Part shown: positions 38,342 through 46,760 of the stretch, piece after piece | Layout of the letters: the number at the start of each line of letters is the position of its first letter | How positions within the stretch are numbered: position 1 is the first letter of the stretch | NCBI RefSeq assembly: GCF_018614915.1 | Contig: NZ_JAGGNU010000018.1 | Span: 82,817-146,816, forward strand | DNA length: 64,000 bases | Direction: 5' to 3' | Source: Variovorax paradoxus | GTDB lineage: Bacteria > Pseudomonadota > Gammaproteobacteria > Burkholderiales > Burkholderiaceae_C | Made by a program: the position numbers and the translations under genes | Notes under the pieces: model-generated | What the model was told of the DNA's origin: nothing | Database searches by the model: none | What the model saw: the letters and a program-made list of their open reading frames with translations, nothing else

Positions 38342-39327
38342 ACTTTTCCTTCTTCCATCCGCTGCGGCGCCGGGCGCTGCTGGCTGCCGCCCTCGCATGC
38401 GGCGCCGCGGGCGTCGCGAGCCCGGCGCTCGCGGCCGACCCCTTCCCGAGCAAGCCGATCACGCTGGTGCTGCCCTTCCCCGCCGGAGGCTCCTTCGATC
38501 CGGTGTTCCGGGCCCTGGCCACGGCTGCCTCGCAGGACCTCGGCCAGCCCGTGGTGCTGATGCACAAGCCGGGCGCGGGCGGCGTCACCGGCACGGCGGC
38601 GCTGGCCGCGATGAACGAGGCCGACGGCTACACGCTGGCCGTGATGCACAACTCCGTCATCCGCGCGCCGCTGGTGCAGAAGGTGAACTTCGATCCGCTG
38701 CGCGACTTCAGCTATGTGATCGGCCTCGCGGGGCTGGTCACCGGCATCACGGTCGGGGCGGACGCGCCCTGGCGCACCCTGCCGGAATTGCTGGACGACG
38801 CGAAGAAGCGCCCGGGCGCGATCAGCTGGGGCAACGTGGGCGCGATCAGCGTCAACCGCATCCAGGCCGAGCGGCTTGCCCGATCGGTCGGCGCCAAGTT
38901 CAACATGGTGCCCTTCAAGGGCGGCGGCGAGAGTTTCACCGCGCTGATCGGCCGCCATCTCGACGTCTACGGCGACCCGGGCTTCGGCCCGCAGGTGCAG
39001 GGCGGCAAGGTCCGCCTGCTGGCCACCTTCACCGCGCAGCGGCTCAAGCGCTACGGCGACGTGCCCACCGTGAAGGAGCTCGGGCACGACTTCGTGATCG
39101 ACTCGCCGGTGGGCCTGGTCGCGCCGAAGAACCTGGAGCCGAAGATCGCGGCCCGGCTGCACGCGGCCTTCCGCAAGGCGGCCGAGGACCCTGTTTATCT
39201 GCAGCAGCTCGAGTCCTTCGACATGCAGCCGCAGCCGATGACGGGCGAAGCCTACGCGGCCTACGCCCGCGCCCAGTTCGATCGCGAAGCGAAGATGCTG
39301 GCCGAGATCGGCTTCAAGCCGGAGTGA
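38338..39327 (+). CDS. Bug/TctC family periplasmic substrate-binding protein
   Basis: A 329-residue extracytoplasmic receptor of the Bug (TctC) type. It has a signal peptide (MNFSFFHPLRRRALLAAALACGAAG...ALAA), then FPSKPITLVLPFPAGGSFDPVFRAL, KPGAGGVTGTAALAAMNEADGYTLAV and FKGGGESFTALIGRHLDVYGD, the normal conserved blocks. In tripartite tricarboxylate systems these proteins bind carboxylates for TctAB. No TctA or TctB gene is in the window, so it must use a distant membrane pair or act as a sensor. Embedded by ATGA overlap in the operon, it probably binds the pathway substrate acid. Confidence 0.93.
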   Translation: MNFSFFHPLRRRALLAAALACGAAGVASPALAADPFPSKPITLVLPFPAGGSFDPVFRALATAASQDLGQPVVLMHKPGAGGVTGTAALAAMNEADGYTLAVMHNSVIRAPLVQKVNFDPLRDFSYVIGLAGLVTGITVGADAPWRTLPELLDDAKKRPGAISWGNVGAISVNRIQAERLARSVGAKFNMVPFKGGGESFTALIGRHLDVYGDPGFGPQVQGGKVRLLATFTAQRLKRYGDVPTVKELGHDFVIDSPVGLVAPKNLEPKIAARLHAAFRKAAEDPVYLQQLESFDMQPQPMTGEAYAAYARAQFDREAKMLAEIGFKPE

Positions 39328-39334
39328 ACGCAGC

Positions 39335-40150
39335 ATGAGCACTTCGCCTTTCGATTTCACGGGCCGCCATCTCTTCGTGGCCGGCGGCTCCAGCGGCATC
39401 AACTTCGGCATCGCGCAGGCCTTCGCCCGCGCCGGCGCCAGGGTGAGCCTGATCAGCCGCTCGGCCGACAAGGTGGCCACGGCCGCAGCGCAGCTCCAGG
39501 CGCTGGGCATCGAGGCGCTCGGCATCGCCGCGGACGTGCGCCAGCCCGAAGCGGTGGAGCGCGCGCTCGGCGAAGCCCATGGGCGCTTCGGCCCCATCGA
39601 CGTGCTGGTCTCGGGGGCCGCCGGCAACTTCCTCGCGCACGCGCTCGACATGTCGCCCAACGCCTTCAAGACGGTGGTGGACATCGATCTCCTGGGCAGC
39701 TTCAACGTCGCGCGGCTCGCGCATGCGCACCTGCGCAAGCCGGGCGCCTCGATCATCCAGATCTCCGCCGGCCAGTCCTTCACGCCCACGCCCTATCAGG
39801 CGCACGTGTGCGCGGCCAAGGCCGGCGTGGACATGCTGACGCGCGTGCTCGCCGCGGAATGGGGGGCTGAGGGCATCCGCATCAATTCCATCGTGCCGGG
39901 CCCGATCGCCGACACCGAAGGCATCCGCCGGCTGGCGCCGACGCAGCAGACGCTGGACGACATGGCACTGCGCGTGCCGCTCAAGCGCATGGGCCGCGTC
40001 GAGGACATCGCCCGAATGGCGCTCTTTCTCGCCAGCGACTGGGGCGCCTACATCACGGGCGCGCTGATCCCGGTGGACGGCGGCCTCGCCCTCACCGGCC
40101 CGCGCGACTTCAGCGCGGCGGCCGCGGCGAGCAGCAAGGCGCACGCATGA
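39335..40150 (+). CDS. SDR oxidoreductase, 2,4-dienoyl-CoA reductase (DECR)-like
   Basis: A 271-residue Rossmann short-chain dehydrogenase. The cofactor site FVAGGSSGINFGIAQAF differs from the common TGxxxGIG. The usual active-site YxxxK is replaced by AHVCAAKAG, with Val where the Tyr would stand. This, together with LAAEWGAEGIRINSIVPGPIADTEGIRRL, is the pattern of DECR-type 2,4-dienoyl-CoA reductases, which protonate with another Tyr. It would reduce the double bonds of polyunsaturated acyl-CoAs with NADPH. It is followed by an overlapping thioesterase gene. Confidence 0.85.
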   Translation: MSTSPFDFTGRHLFVAGGSSGINFGIAQAFARAGARVSLISRSADKVATAAAQLQALGIEALGIAADVRQPEAVERALGEAHGRFGPIDVLVSGAAGNFLAHALDMSPNAFKTVVDIDLLGSFNVARLAHAHLRKPGASIIQISAGQSFTPTPYQAHVCAAKAGVDMLTRVLAAEWGAEGIRINSIVPGPIADTEGIRRLAPTQQTLDDMALRVPLKRMGRVEDIARMALFLASDWGAYITGALIPVDGGLALTGPRDFSAAAAASSKAHA

Positions 40151-40590
40151 AGGGCATGGAACCGCCGCAGCAGGCCGCAGGCGGCGCACTGCCGCGCACG
40201 GGCCCCGACCGCCACGTGCCCTTCATCGCGCACCTGGGCATCCGCCGCGAGCGTGCCGAAGCCGGCGAGGCCGTGATATCGCTGGAGCTGCAGCCGCACA
40301 TGCTCAACAACCACGGCGCCGGCCATGGCGGCGTGCTGATGGCGCTGCTGGATGCGGCCATGGCGCACGCGGCGCTGTCGCGCGTGGACTATGCGCGCGA
40401 GGTGGTCACGGTGGACATGCACGTGGGCTTCATGAAGCCGGCCACGGGGCGCCTCGTCGCCACCGGCCGCGCGACGGGCGGCGGCCGCTCCGTCTGCTTC
40501 TGCGAAGCGCGCATCGAAGATGCCGACGGGCGGCTCGCGGCGCAGGCGATGGGCACCTTTCGCTATCGCGAGCTCACGCGCGGCGCCTGA
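40147..40590 (+). CDS. PaaI-like hotdog thioesterase (second copy)
   Basis: A 147-residue hotdog thioesterase, not closely alike in sequence to the one at 37898. HMLNNHGAGHGGVLMALLDAAMAHAALSRVD holds the HGG/Asp active-site motif and VTVDMHVGFMKPATGRLVATGRATGGGRSVCFCEARI the second strand block. It has no signal peptide. The ATG overlaps the DECR-like stop. Operator C and the thiolase gene follow after a 98-bp gap, so it is probably the last gene of its transcript. Confidence 0.87.
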   Translation: MKGMEPPQQAAGGALPRTGPDRHVPFIAHLGIRRERAEAGEAVISLELQPHMLNNHGAGHGGVLMALLDAAMAHAALSRVDYAREVVTVDMHVGFMKPATGRLVATGRATGGGRSVCFCEARIEDADGRLAAQAMGTFRYRELTRGA

Positions 40591-40593
40591 TCG

Positions 40594-40638
40594 TTTCCGC
40601 CAATGCATTTGGTCTCTTCGGCGATTGAGCGCAGGGCG
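40594..40638 (+). promoter_or_regulatory. Candidate AraC operator C upstream of the thiolase
   Basis: TTTCCGCCAATGCATTTGG (40594-40612) is followed 22 bp on by CTTCGGCGATTG (40616-40627). The downstream TTGAGCGCAGGGCG (40625-40638) matches, base for base, a segment at 35191-35204 just before the regulator gene. The element lies about 84 bp before the thiolase ATG. Confidence 0.5.
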
Positions 40639-40688
40639 ACAGCGCCGCAGACTCTCATTCACGGTCTCAGCCATCCAGGAGTTTCTTC

Positions 40689-41882
40689 ATGACGCGTATG
40701 CAGCGCCCCGTCCACGTGGTCGGCGTGGGCATGATCCCTTTCACCAAACCCGGCGCCAGCGAGCCCTACACCGTGATGGGCGCGCGCGCCGCCAGCCTCG
40801 CGCTGCAGGACGCCGGCGTCGACTACGGCCTGGTCGAGCAAGCCTACGTGGGCTATGTCTACGGCGACTCGACCGCCGGACAGGCCGCGATCTACGGCGT
40901 GGGCCTCACCGGCATCCCGGTCTTCAACCTCAACAACAACTGCTCCACCGGATCGAGCGCGCTGTTCCTCGCACGGCAGGCGGTGGAGAGCGGCGTGGTC
41001 GAATGCGCGATCGCGCTGGGCTTCGAGCAGATGCAGCCCGGCGCGCTCAAGGGTGCCTGGGATGACCGCCCTTCGCCCATGGCGCGCTTCGCCGGGGCGA
41101 TGACCGAGAAGCAGGGCTACGACGCCGCGGCCCCGCGCGCAGCCCAGTTCTTCGGCGGCGCGGGCCGCGACTACATCGCGCAGTACGGCATTCGCCGCGA
41201 TACCTTCGGCCGCATCTCGGTGAAGGCGCGCCAGCACGCGGCACGCAATCCGCTGGCGGTGTTCCGGCAGACGCTGACCCTGGACGAAGTCATGGCCTCG
41301 GCGCCGGTGTTCGATCCGCTGACGCGCTTCCAGTGCTGCCCGCCCACCTGCGGCGCGGCGGCCGCCATCGTCTGCTCGGCCGAGTTCGCGAAGAAGCACG
41401 GGCTGGACACGGGCGTCGTGATCGCGGCGCAGGCCATGACCACCGACACGCCCTCGAGCTTCGAGAGCGGCGACATGCGCAAGGTCGTCGGCTACGACAT
41501 GACGGCAGCGGCCGCGAAGCAGGTGTACGAGGCCGCGGGGATCGGGCCCGACGAGCTCGACGTGGTGGAGCTGCACGACTGCTTCACCGCCAACGAGCTG
41601 ATCACCTACGAAGCGCTGGGCCTCACGCCCGAGGGCACCGCCGAGCGCTTCATCGTCGAGGGCGACAACACCTACGGCGGTCGCGTCGTGACCAATCCTT
41701 CCGGCGGGCTGCTGTCCAAGGGCCACCCGCTGGGTGCCACGGGCCTCGCGCAATGCGCCGAGCTGGTGTGGCAGCTGCGCGGCCAGGCCGAGCAGCGCCA
41801 GGTGGAAGGCGCGCGGCTCGCGCTGCAGCACAACCTGGGGCTGGGCGGCGCCTGCGTGGTGACGCTCTACCAGGCGGTCTGA
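40689..41882 (+). CDS. SCP2-type acetyl-CoA acyltransferase (thiolase)
   Basis: A 397-residue thiolase of the sterol-carrier-protein-x/lipid-transfer class. The nucleophile Cys85 is present in FNLNNNCSTGSSAL, DVVELHDCFTANELITYEALG is the middle signature, and PSGGLLSKGHPLGATGLAQCAELV supplies the catalytic His. It would cleave 3-ketoacyl-CoAs, including 2-methyl-branched or steroid-type ones. It begins the second transcript of the cluster (operator C) and is followed 9 bp later by a split MaoC hydratase pair. This contrasts with the Cys-less relative encoded at 48878. Confidence 0.93.
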   Translation: MTRMQRPVHVVGVGMIPFTKPGASEPYTVMGARAASLALQDAGVDYGLVEQAYVGYVYGDSTAGQAAIYGVGLTGIPVFNLNNNCSTGSSALFLARQAVESGVVECAIALGFEQMQPGALKGAWDDRPSPMARFAGAMTEKQGYDAAAPRAAQFFGGAGRDYIAQYGIRRDTFGRISVKARQHAARNPLAVFRQTLTLDEVMASAPVFDPLTRFQCCPPTCGAAAAIVCSAEFAKKHGLDTGVVIAAQAMTTDTPSSFESGDMRKVVGYDMTAAAAKQVYEAAGIGPDELDVVELHDCFTANELITYEALGLTPEGTAERFIVEGDNTYGGRVVTNPSGGLLSKGHPLGATGLAQCAELVWQLRGQAEQRQVEGARLALQHNLGLGGACVVTLYQAV

Positions 41883-41891
41883 GGACGAAGC

Positions 41892-42335
41892 ATGCTGGAC
41901 CGAAGCTACATCGGGCATGCGCTGCCGCCCTTCAGCGTGGAAGTGGAGAAGGGGCGCCTGCGCTTTTTTTCCAAGGCGACCGACCAGATCGATCCGATCT
42001 ACAGCGACGAGGCCGCAGCGCAGTCCGCGGGCTACCGGTCGCTGCTGGTGCCGCCCACCTTCCTGTTCTGCCTCGAAATGGAATCGCCCAACCCGGCCGC
42101 GATACGCGAGCTGCTCGGCATCGACTACCGCCGCATCCTGCACGGCGAGCAGAGCTTCACGTACCACACCATGGCCTGCGCGGGCGACACCCTGACTTTC
42201 GCGCAGCGCATCGACGACATCTATGACAAGAAGAACGGCGCGCTGGAATTCGTGGTGCGCAAGACGCGCGTCAGCAACCAGCGCGAAGAGCTGGTGGCCG
42301 AGCTGCGCTGTGTGACGGTGGTGCGCAATGGCTGA
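41892..42335 (+). CDS. MaoC N-terminal-type (FAS1-like) dehydratase half
   Basis: A 147-residue hotdog protein of the N-terminal MaoC_dehydrat_N/FAS1_DH type: GRLRFFSKATDQIDPIYSDEAAAQSAGYRSLLVPPTFLFCLEMES and DYRRILHGEQSFTYHTMACAGDTLTFAQRIDDIYDKKNGALEFVV. It lacks the DxNPxH catalytic motif, which is in the next gene, so the two probably form a heteromeric 2-enoyl-CoA hydratase, as in the ChsH1/ChsH2 steroid system. A multi-hairpin repeat of about 250 bp separates the two genes. Confidence 0.87.
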   Translation: MLDRSYIGHALPPFSVEVEKGRLRFFSKATDQIDPIYSDEAAAQSAGYRSLLVPPTFLFCLEMESPNPAAIRELLGIDYRRILHGEQSFTYHTMACAGDTLTFAQRIDDIYDKKNGALEFVVRKTRVSNQREELVAELRCVTVVRNG

Positions 42336-42374
42336 GACGGCCCTGGACTTCAGAACGGTCCTGGTTCCGGGGCG

Positions 42375-42627
42375 GGATCAGGCCGGCGGGGCGCACTGCT
42401 CCGCTCATGTCCTCCGTCGGCCTGCGGCCTCCTCCCCCTTTACTTCGCTGCGCAGCGCGCCCCGCCGGCCTGATCCTGGACACGCCTGGGGTGTTCGGGG
42501 GCTGAGAACGCGCAACGTGTCCAGGCCGAGGGTGGCGGGTGGCCAACGCAGTGAAGTAAAGGAGGAGGGACGGGCGAAGCCCGCCCCGGGGGACATGAAC
42601 GGAGTTGGCCACCCGCCGCCCTCGGCC
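42375..42627. repeat. Triple-hairpin intergenic repeat element with two inverted copies of a core unit
   Basis: Three stem-loops in a row. (1) GGATCAGGCCGGCGGGGCGC at 42375-42394 pairs perfectly with 42457-42476. (2) CCTGGACACG at 42475-42484 pairs with 42516-42525. (3) A 24-bp arm at 42524-42547 pairs with 42604-42627 with one mismatch. The loops of (1) and (3) are reverse complements of each other in outline: both carry GTGAAGTAAAGG/GCGAAGTAAAGG, an inner short hairpin and GGACATGA(A/G)CGGAG. So a core unit occurs twice, head to head, like a bacterial interspersed mosaic element. Confidence 0.85.
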
Positions 42628-42660
42628 CGCCCCCTGCGCTCAACCCAAAGGCCTTCAACC

Positions 42661-43089
42661 ATGACAACCCAAGCCCTCCCCTCCTGGGACACACTGCAGC
42701 AAGGCGACACCCTCCCCCCGCTGGAGCTGCCGCCGATCAGCCGCCTCGCGCTCGCGCTGTACTGCGGCGCATCGGGCGACCACAACCCGATCCACGTCGA
42801 CACCGACTTTGCCCGATCGGCCGGCATGCCCGACGTGTTCGCGCACGGCATGCTGTCGGCCGCCTGGCTCGGGCGGCTCTTGACGAACTGGGTGCCGCAG
42901 TCCGCGATCCGCTCGCTCGATGTGCGCTTCGCCGCCATCACGCAGGTCGGCGAGCGCATCACCTGCACCGGCAAGGTCACGGAGAAATACGAGGATGCCG
43001 GCCGACGCTGCGCCCGCCTGCAGCTGGCCACCACCAACCAGGATGGACTGATCAGGCTGAGCGGCGAAGCCCTGATCGTCTGGCCCTGA
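42661..43089 (+). CDS. MaoC-type enoyl-CoA hydratase, catalytic half
   Basis: A 142-residue hotdog hydratase with the active-site motif YCGASGDHNPIHVD (Asp40, His45) and VFAHGMLSAAWLGRLLTNW. It complements the preceding FAS1-like half, which lacks this motif. The ATG at 42661 is used because it starts the family domain. The frame is also open back to ATG 42328, overlapping the previous stop by eight bases, and would then translate the whole repeat element as a foreign 111-residue N-terminus; that is considered unlikely but possible. Confidence 0.88.
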   Translation: MTTQALPSWDTLQQGDTLPPLELPPISRLALALYCGASGDHNPIHVDTDFARSAGMPDVFAHGMLSAAWLGRLLTNWVPQSAIRSLDVRFAAITQVGERITCTGKVTEKYEDAGRRCARLQLATTNQDGLIRLSGEALIVWP

Positions 43090-43105
43090 TACCAAGGACA
43101 TGTTC

Positions 43106-43933
43106 ATGAGCAAGAAACTCGAAGGCAAGGTCGCACTGGTCTCCGGCTCCGGCCGCGGCATCGGGCGCGAGATCGCGTTGAAGCTGGCCGGCGAAGGCGC
43201 CCGCGTCGTCATCAACGACCTGGACGCGGAACCCGCGAAGAAGACCGTGGCCGATATCGTCGCCGCCGGCGGCCAGGCCGTGGCCTGCGCCGGCAGCGTC
43301 ACCGAAGCCGGTTTCGCCGAGCGCTTCGTCGGCACCGCGCTGGAAAGCTATGGCGGCCTGGATATCGTCGTCAACAACGCCGGCTACACCTGGGACAACG
43401 TGGTGCAGAAGATGACGGACGACCAGTGGGAGGCCATGCTGGCCGTGCACCTGACGGCGCCCTTTCGCATCCTGCGCGCGGCGTCGTCCTTCATCCGCGA
43501 GATGGCGAAGAAGGAAGCCGACGAAGGCCGCGAGGTGTTCCGCAAGGTGGTGAACATCTCTTCCACCTCGGGCGTGTACGGCAACGCGGGCCAGGCCAAC
43601 TACGCCGCTGCCAAGGCCGGCATCAACGGCCTGACCAAGGCCATGGCCAAGGAATGGGGCCGCTACAAGGTCAACGTCAACAGCGTCGCCTTCGGGTTGA
43701 TCAGGACGCGGCTGACCGAAGCCGATGCCAGCGCCGGAGCCAGCATCGACATCGAGGGCCAGAAGATCCGCGTGGGCGTGAACCCGCAGATCCTGAAGAA
43801 CGCCGAAGCGATGATCCCGCTGGGCCGCGGCGGCATGCCCGAGGAAGCCGCGGGCGCCGTCTACCTGTTCTGCATTCCCGAGTCGAACTACGTGAGCGGA
43901 CAGGTGCTGGTCTGCGGAGGCGGCCGGCCGTGA
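43106..43933 (+). CDS. SDR family oxidoreductase (3-hydroxyacyl-CoA dehydrogenase-like)
   Basis: A 275-residue classical SDR: cofactor motif VSGSGRGIGREIALKLAGEGARVVINDLD, NNAGYTWDN, Ser in NISSTSGVYGNAGQ and YAAAK (Tyr/Lys catalytic pair). The specificity for Asp after the second beta strand points to NAD. It resembles FabG/17-beta-HSD10-like enzymes acting on 3-hydroxyacyl-CoA. AAGGA at 43094-43098 favours ATG 43106 over 43100. It ends in a GTGA overlap with the acyl-CoA dehydrogenase gene. Confidence 0.9.
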   Translation: MSKKLEGKVALVSGSGRGIGREIALKLAGEGARVVINDLDAEPAKKTVADIVAAGGQAVACAGSVTEAGFAERFVGTALESYGGLDIVVNNAGYTWDNVVQKMTDDQWEAMLAVHLTAPFRILRAASSFIREMAKKEADEGREVFRKVVNISSTSGVYGNAGQANYAAAKAGINGLTKAMAKEWGRYKVNVNSVAFGLIRTRLTEADASAGASIDIEGQKIRVGVNPQILKNAEAMIPLGRGGMPEEAAGAVYLFCIPESNYVSGQVLVCGGGRP

Positions 43934-45087
43934 AGATGCCAGAACGGCCCTGGATGAGCGAAGAGCTCGAGATGCTGCGCGACACCGCGCGGCGCTTCTT
44001 CCAGCGCGAGTGCGTGCCGCACGAGGCACGCTGGCGCGCGCAGCACCACGCCGACCGCGAGATCTGGAGCCGGGCCGGCGCCGCGGGCCTGCTGTGCGCC
44101 AGCATCCCCGAACAGTACGGGGGCGGCGGCGGCAGCTTCCTGCACGAGGCGGTGATCTGCGAAGAGCAGATGAGCGCCATGGCGCAGAGCTTCAGCAACA
44201 ACGTGCACAGCGGCATCGTCGCCCACTACCTGCTGGCCTACGGCAGCGAAGCGCAGAAGCAGCGCTGGCTGCCGCGCATGGCCACGGGCGAGCTGGTGGC
44301 CGCCATCGCGATGAGCGAGCCCGGCGCCGGCACCGACCTGCAGCGCATCAAGACGCAGGCGCGGCGCGACGGCGAGCTCTATCGCGTCAGCGGCTCCAAG
44401 ACCTTCATCACCAACGGGCTGCATGCGGGCCTGGTCTGCGTGGCGGTGAAGACCGGCGGCGGCGCCGGCGCCAAGGGCATCTCGCTCCTGATGGTGGAGA
44501 CGGAAGGCCAGGCGGGTTTTCGCCGCGGCGCGCTGCTCGACAAGCTGGGCCAGAAGACGCTGGACACGGCCGAGCTGTTCTTCGACGACGCGCCGGTGCC
44601 GGCGCAGAACCTGCTCGGCGGCGAGGAAGGCCGCGGCTTCGCGCAGCTGATGCAGCAGCTGCCGCAGGAGCGGCTCCTGATCGCCGTCGGTGCGGTGGCC
44701 AGCATGCAGCGCGCGATCGACGACACGCTGGACTACGTGCGCGACCGCCAGGTCTTCGGCCAGCCCCTGCTCGCGATGCAAAACACCCGCTTCAAGCTGG
44801 CCGAATGCCAGACCCAGGCGACGGTGGCGCGCGCCTTCGTGGACGACTGCATGGCGCGCCTGATGAAGAGGGAGCTGGACGTGCCCACGGCCGCCATGGC
44901 CAAGTGGTGGACCACCGACACCTGCTGCCGTATCGTCGACGAATGCCTGCAGCTGCACGGCGGCTACGGCTACATGAACGAGTACCCCATCGCGCGCCTC
45001 TACGCCGACGTGCGCGTGGGCCGTATCTACGGCGGCGCCAACGAGGTGATGAAGGAAATCATCGCCCGGGCGCTGGAGAAGCAATGA
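43930..45087 (+). CDS. Acyl-CoA dehydrogenase (first of two)
   Basis: A 385-residue flavoprotein with the ACAD blocks: IAMSEPGAGTDLQRIKTQA (FAD/substrate motif), FITNGLHAGLVCV, RQVFGQPLLAMQNTRFKLAE and a C-terminal LHGGYGYMNEYPIARLYADVRVGRIYGGANEVMKEIIAR. The YGGANE segment lacks the Glu of the YEGT motif seen in the second ACAD at 50067, so catalysis may use a Glu elsewhere, as in isovaleryl- and long-chain-type enzymes. GGAGG supports the GTG start at 43930; ATG 43936 is an alternative. The next gene overlaps its stop by ATGA. Confidence 0.92.
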   Translation: MKMPERPWMSEELEMLRDTARRFFQRECVPHEARWRAQHHADREIWSRAGAAGLLCASIPEQYGGGGGSFLHEAVICEEQMSAMAQSFSNNVHSGIVAHYLLAYGSEAQKQRWLPRMATGELVAAIAMSEPGAGTDLQRIKTQARRDGELYRVSGSKTFITNGLHAGLVCVAVKTGGGAGAKGISLLMVETEGQAGFRRGALLDKLGQKTLDTAELFFDDAPVPAQNLLGGEEGRGFAQLMQQLPQERLLIAVGAVASMQRAIDDTLDYVRDRQVFGQPLLAMQNTRFKLAECQTQATVARAFVDDCMARLMKRELDVPTAAMAKWWTTDTCCRIVDECLQLHGGYGYMNEYPIARLYADVRVGRIYGGANEVMKEIIARALEKQ

Positions 45088-46760
45088 GCCGCCCTGATCT
45101 GCATCTCGCGTTCTGGCCCAAGGGCGTGGCGCGCGAGCTGCACGTGCCGCATGCGACGCTGCCCGAGTACCTGGACGTGGCGGCGCGGCGCTACCCCCAC
45201 AAGCCCGCCATCGTGTACTGCGGCGGGGCGAGCACCTATGCGCAGCTCGCGCAGCGTGTCGATGCGATGGCGGCCTACCTGCAGCAGCGGCTGGCCGTGC
45301 GCCGCGGCGATCGCGTGCTGCTGCTGAGCCAGAACTGCCCGCAGTTCGTGGTCGCCTTCCAGGCCGTCCTGCGCGCCGGCGCCGTCGTGGTGCCGGTCAA
45401 TCCGATGAGCAAGGCGGCGGAGCTTCGCTACTACGCCGAGGACAGCGGCGCGCGCGTGGCCTTCGCCGCGCAGGAGCTGCTTCCCGCACTGGCTCTCGAG
45501 CGCTTCGATGCGGTGGTCGTGCATGCCTACAGCGATGCAGTGGCACCGGACTGCGCGGCGGACGAGCTGCCCGACTGGGTCGCCGCGCCGCGCCAGCCGC
45601 TCACCGATGCGCGGCTGCACGGCTTCGAGGAAGCGCTCGCCCTCGCGCTGCCGCTCGTCCCGTCGGAGACCGATCCCGAGGACCTGGCGATGCTGCCCTA
45701 TACCTCGGGCACCACCGGCCACCCCAAGGGCTGCATGCACACGCACCGCACGGTGCTGGCCTCGCTCGCCGCATCGCAGGTGTGGAAGGGACTGAACGTC
45801 GAGTCGGTGGTGCTGGCGGTGGCGCCGCTGTTCCACATGCTGGGCCTGCAGAACGGCATGAACATGCCGCTGGTGCTCGGCGGCACGGCCGTGATGATGC
45901 CGCGCTGGAACCCGGCCGTGGCGGCGCGGCTGATCGAGCGGCACCGCGTCACCGTCTGGACCGCGCCGCCGGCGATGCTGCTGGACTTCTTCTCCGACCC
46001 GGAGGCGCAACGGCGCGAGCTCGGGAGCCTCGCCCTACTCTCCGGCGGCGGCGCGGCGATGCCCGAGGCCGTCTCGGCCATGCTCGCCGAACGCCACGGC
46101 CTCGACTACAACGAAGGCTACGGGCTGACGGAGACCGCGTCCTTCCTGCACGGCAATCCGCTTCTGCGCGGCAAGCGCCAGTGCCTGGGCATTCCGACGC
46201 AAGGCGTGGACTCGCGCATCGTCGATCCCGTGACGCTCGAGGAGCTGCCGCAGGGCGAAGTGGGCGAGCTGGTCACGCATGCCGCGCAGGTGATGAAGGG
46301 CTACTGGCGCAAGCCCGAGGCCGACCGCGAGGCCTTCATCGAGATCGAGGGCCAGCGCTTCTTCCGCACCGGCGACCTCGCCATGGTGGACGAAGAGGGC
46401 TATTTCTTCCTGCGCGACCGCCTCAAGCGAATGATCAACGCCTCTGGCTACAAGGTCTGGCCGGCCGAGGTGGAGAGCGCGATGTACGAGCATCCCGCCA
46501 TCCACGAGGCCTGCGTGATCGCCGTGCCCGACGGCAAGCGGGGCGAGGCGGTGAAGGCCCTCGTCGTGCTCAAGCCCGGCTTCCGTGCCGAGGTGAGCGA
46601 ACAGGCCGTCATCGACTGGGCGCGCCAGCGCATGGCGGTGTACAAGGCGCCGCGCATCGTCGAATTCCTGGACAGCCTGCCCAAGTCCGGCACCGGCAAG
46701 ATTCTTTGGCGCGAGCTGCAGGAGGCGCACCGCTCGCGCGCGCAGGAGAACACCCCATGA
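45084..46760 (+). CDS. Long-chain-type acyl-CoA ligase (second ligase)
   Basis: A 558-residue ANL-superfamily ligase. It has LPYTSGTTGHPKGCMHTHR (the ATP P-loop), PLFHMLGLQNGMNMPLVLGG, EGYGLTETASF, and RTGDLAMVDEEGYFFLRDRLKRMINASGYKVWPAEVE, with the C-terminal Lys in PKSGTGKILWRELQ. It is of the long-chain fatty acid/AMP-binding type and differs clearly from the ligase at 36387, so the cluster can activate two acids or the same acid at two stages. It is cotranscribed with the ACAD and crotonase genes on both sides. Confidence 0.92.
   Translation: MSRPDLHLAFWPKGVARELHVPHATLPEYLDVAARRYPHKPAIVYCGGASTYAQLAQRVDAMAAYLQQRLAVRRGDRVLLLSQNCPQFVVAFQAVLRAGAVVVPVNPMSKAAELRYYAEDSGARVAFAAQELLPALALERFDAVVVHAYSDAVAPDCAADELPDWVAAPRQPLTDARLHGFEEALALALPLVPSETDPEDLAMLPYTSGTTGHPKGCMHTHRTVLASLAASQVWKGLNVESVVLAVAPLFHMLGLQNGMNMPLVLGGTAVMMPRWNPAVAARLIERHRVTVWTAPPAMLLDFFSDPEAQRRELGSLALLSGGGAAMPEAVSAMLAERHGLDYNEGYGLTETASFLHGNPLLRGKRQCLGIPTQGVDSRIVDPVTLEELPQGEVGELVTHAAQVMKGYWRKPEADREAFIEIEGQRFFRTGDLAMVDEEGYFFLRDRLKRMINASGYKVWPAEVESAMYEHPAIHEACVIAVPDGKRGEAVKALVVLKPGFRAEVSEQAVIDWARQRMAVYKAPRIVEFLDSLPKSGTGKILWRELQEAHRSRAQENTP

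Noticed and set aside
39335..40150. SDR without YxxxK thought to be inactive.
   Set aside because: The lack of this Tyr is normal for DECR-type 2,4-dienoyl-CoA reductases, and the rest of the sequence matches that group.
42328..43089. A longer MaoC product beginning at ATG 42328, overlapping the previous stop.
   Set aside because: Its first 111 residues would be translated repeat DNA; ATG 42661 gives the family's normal start.
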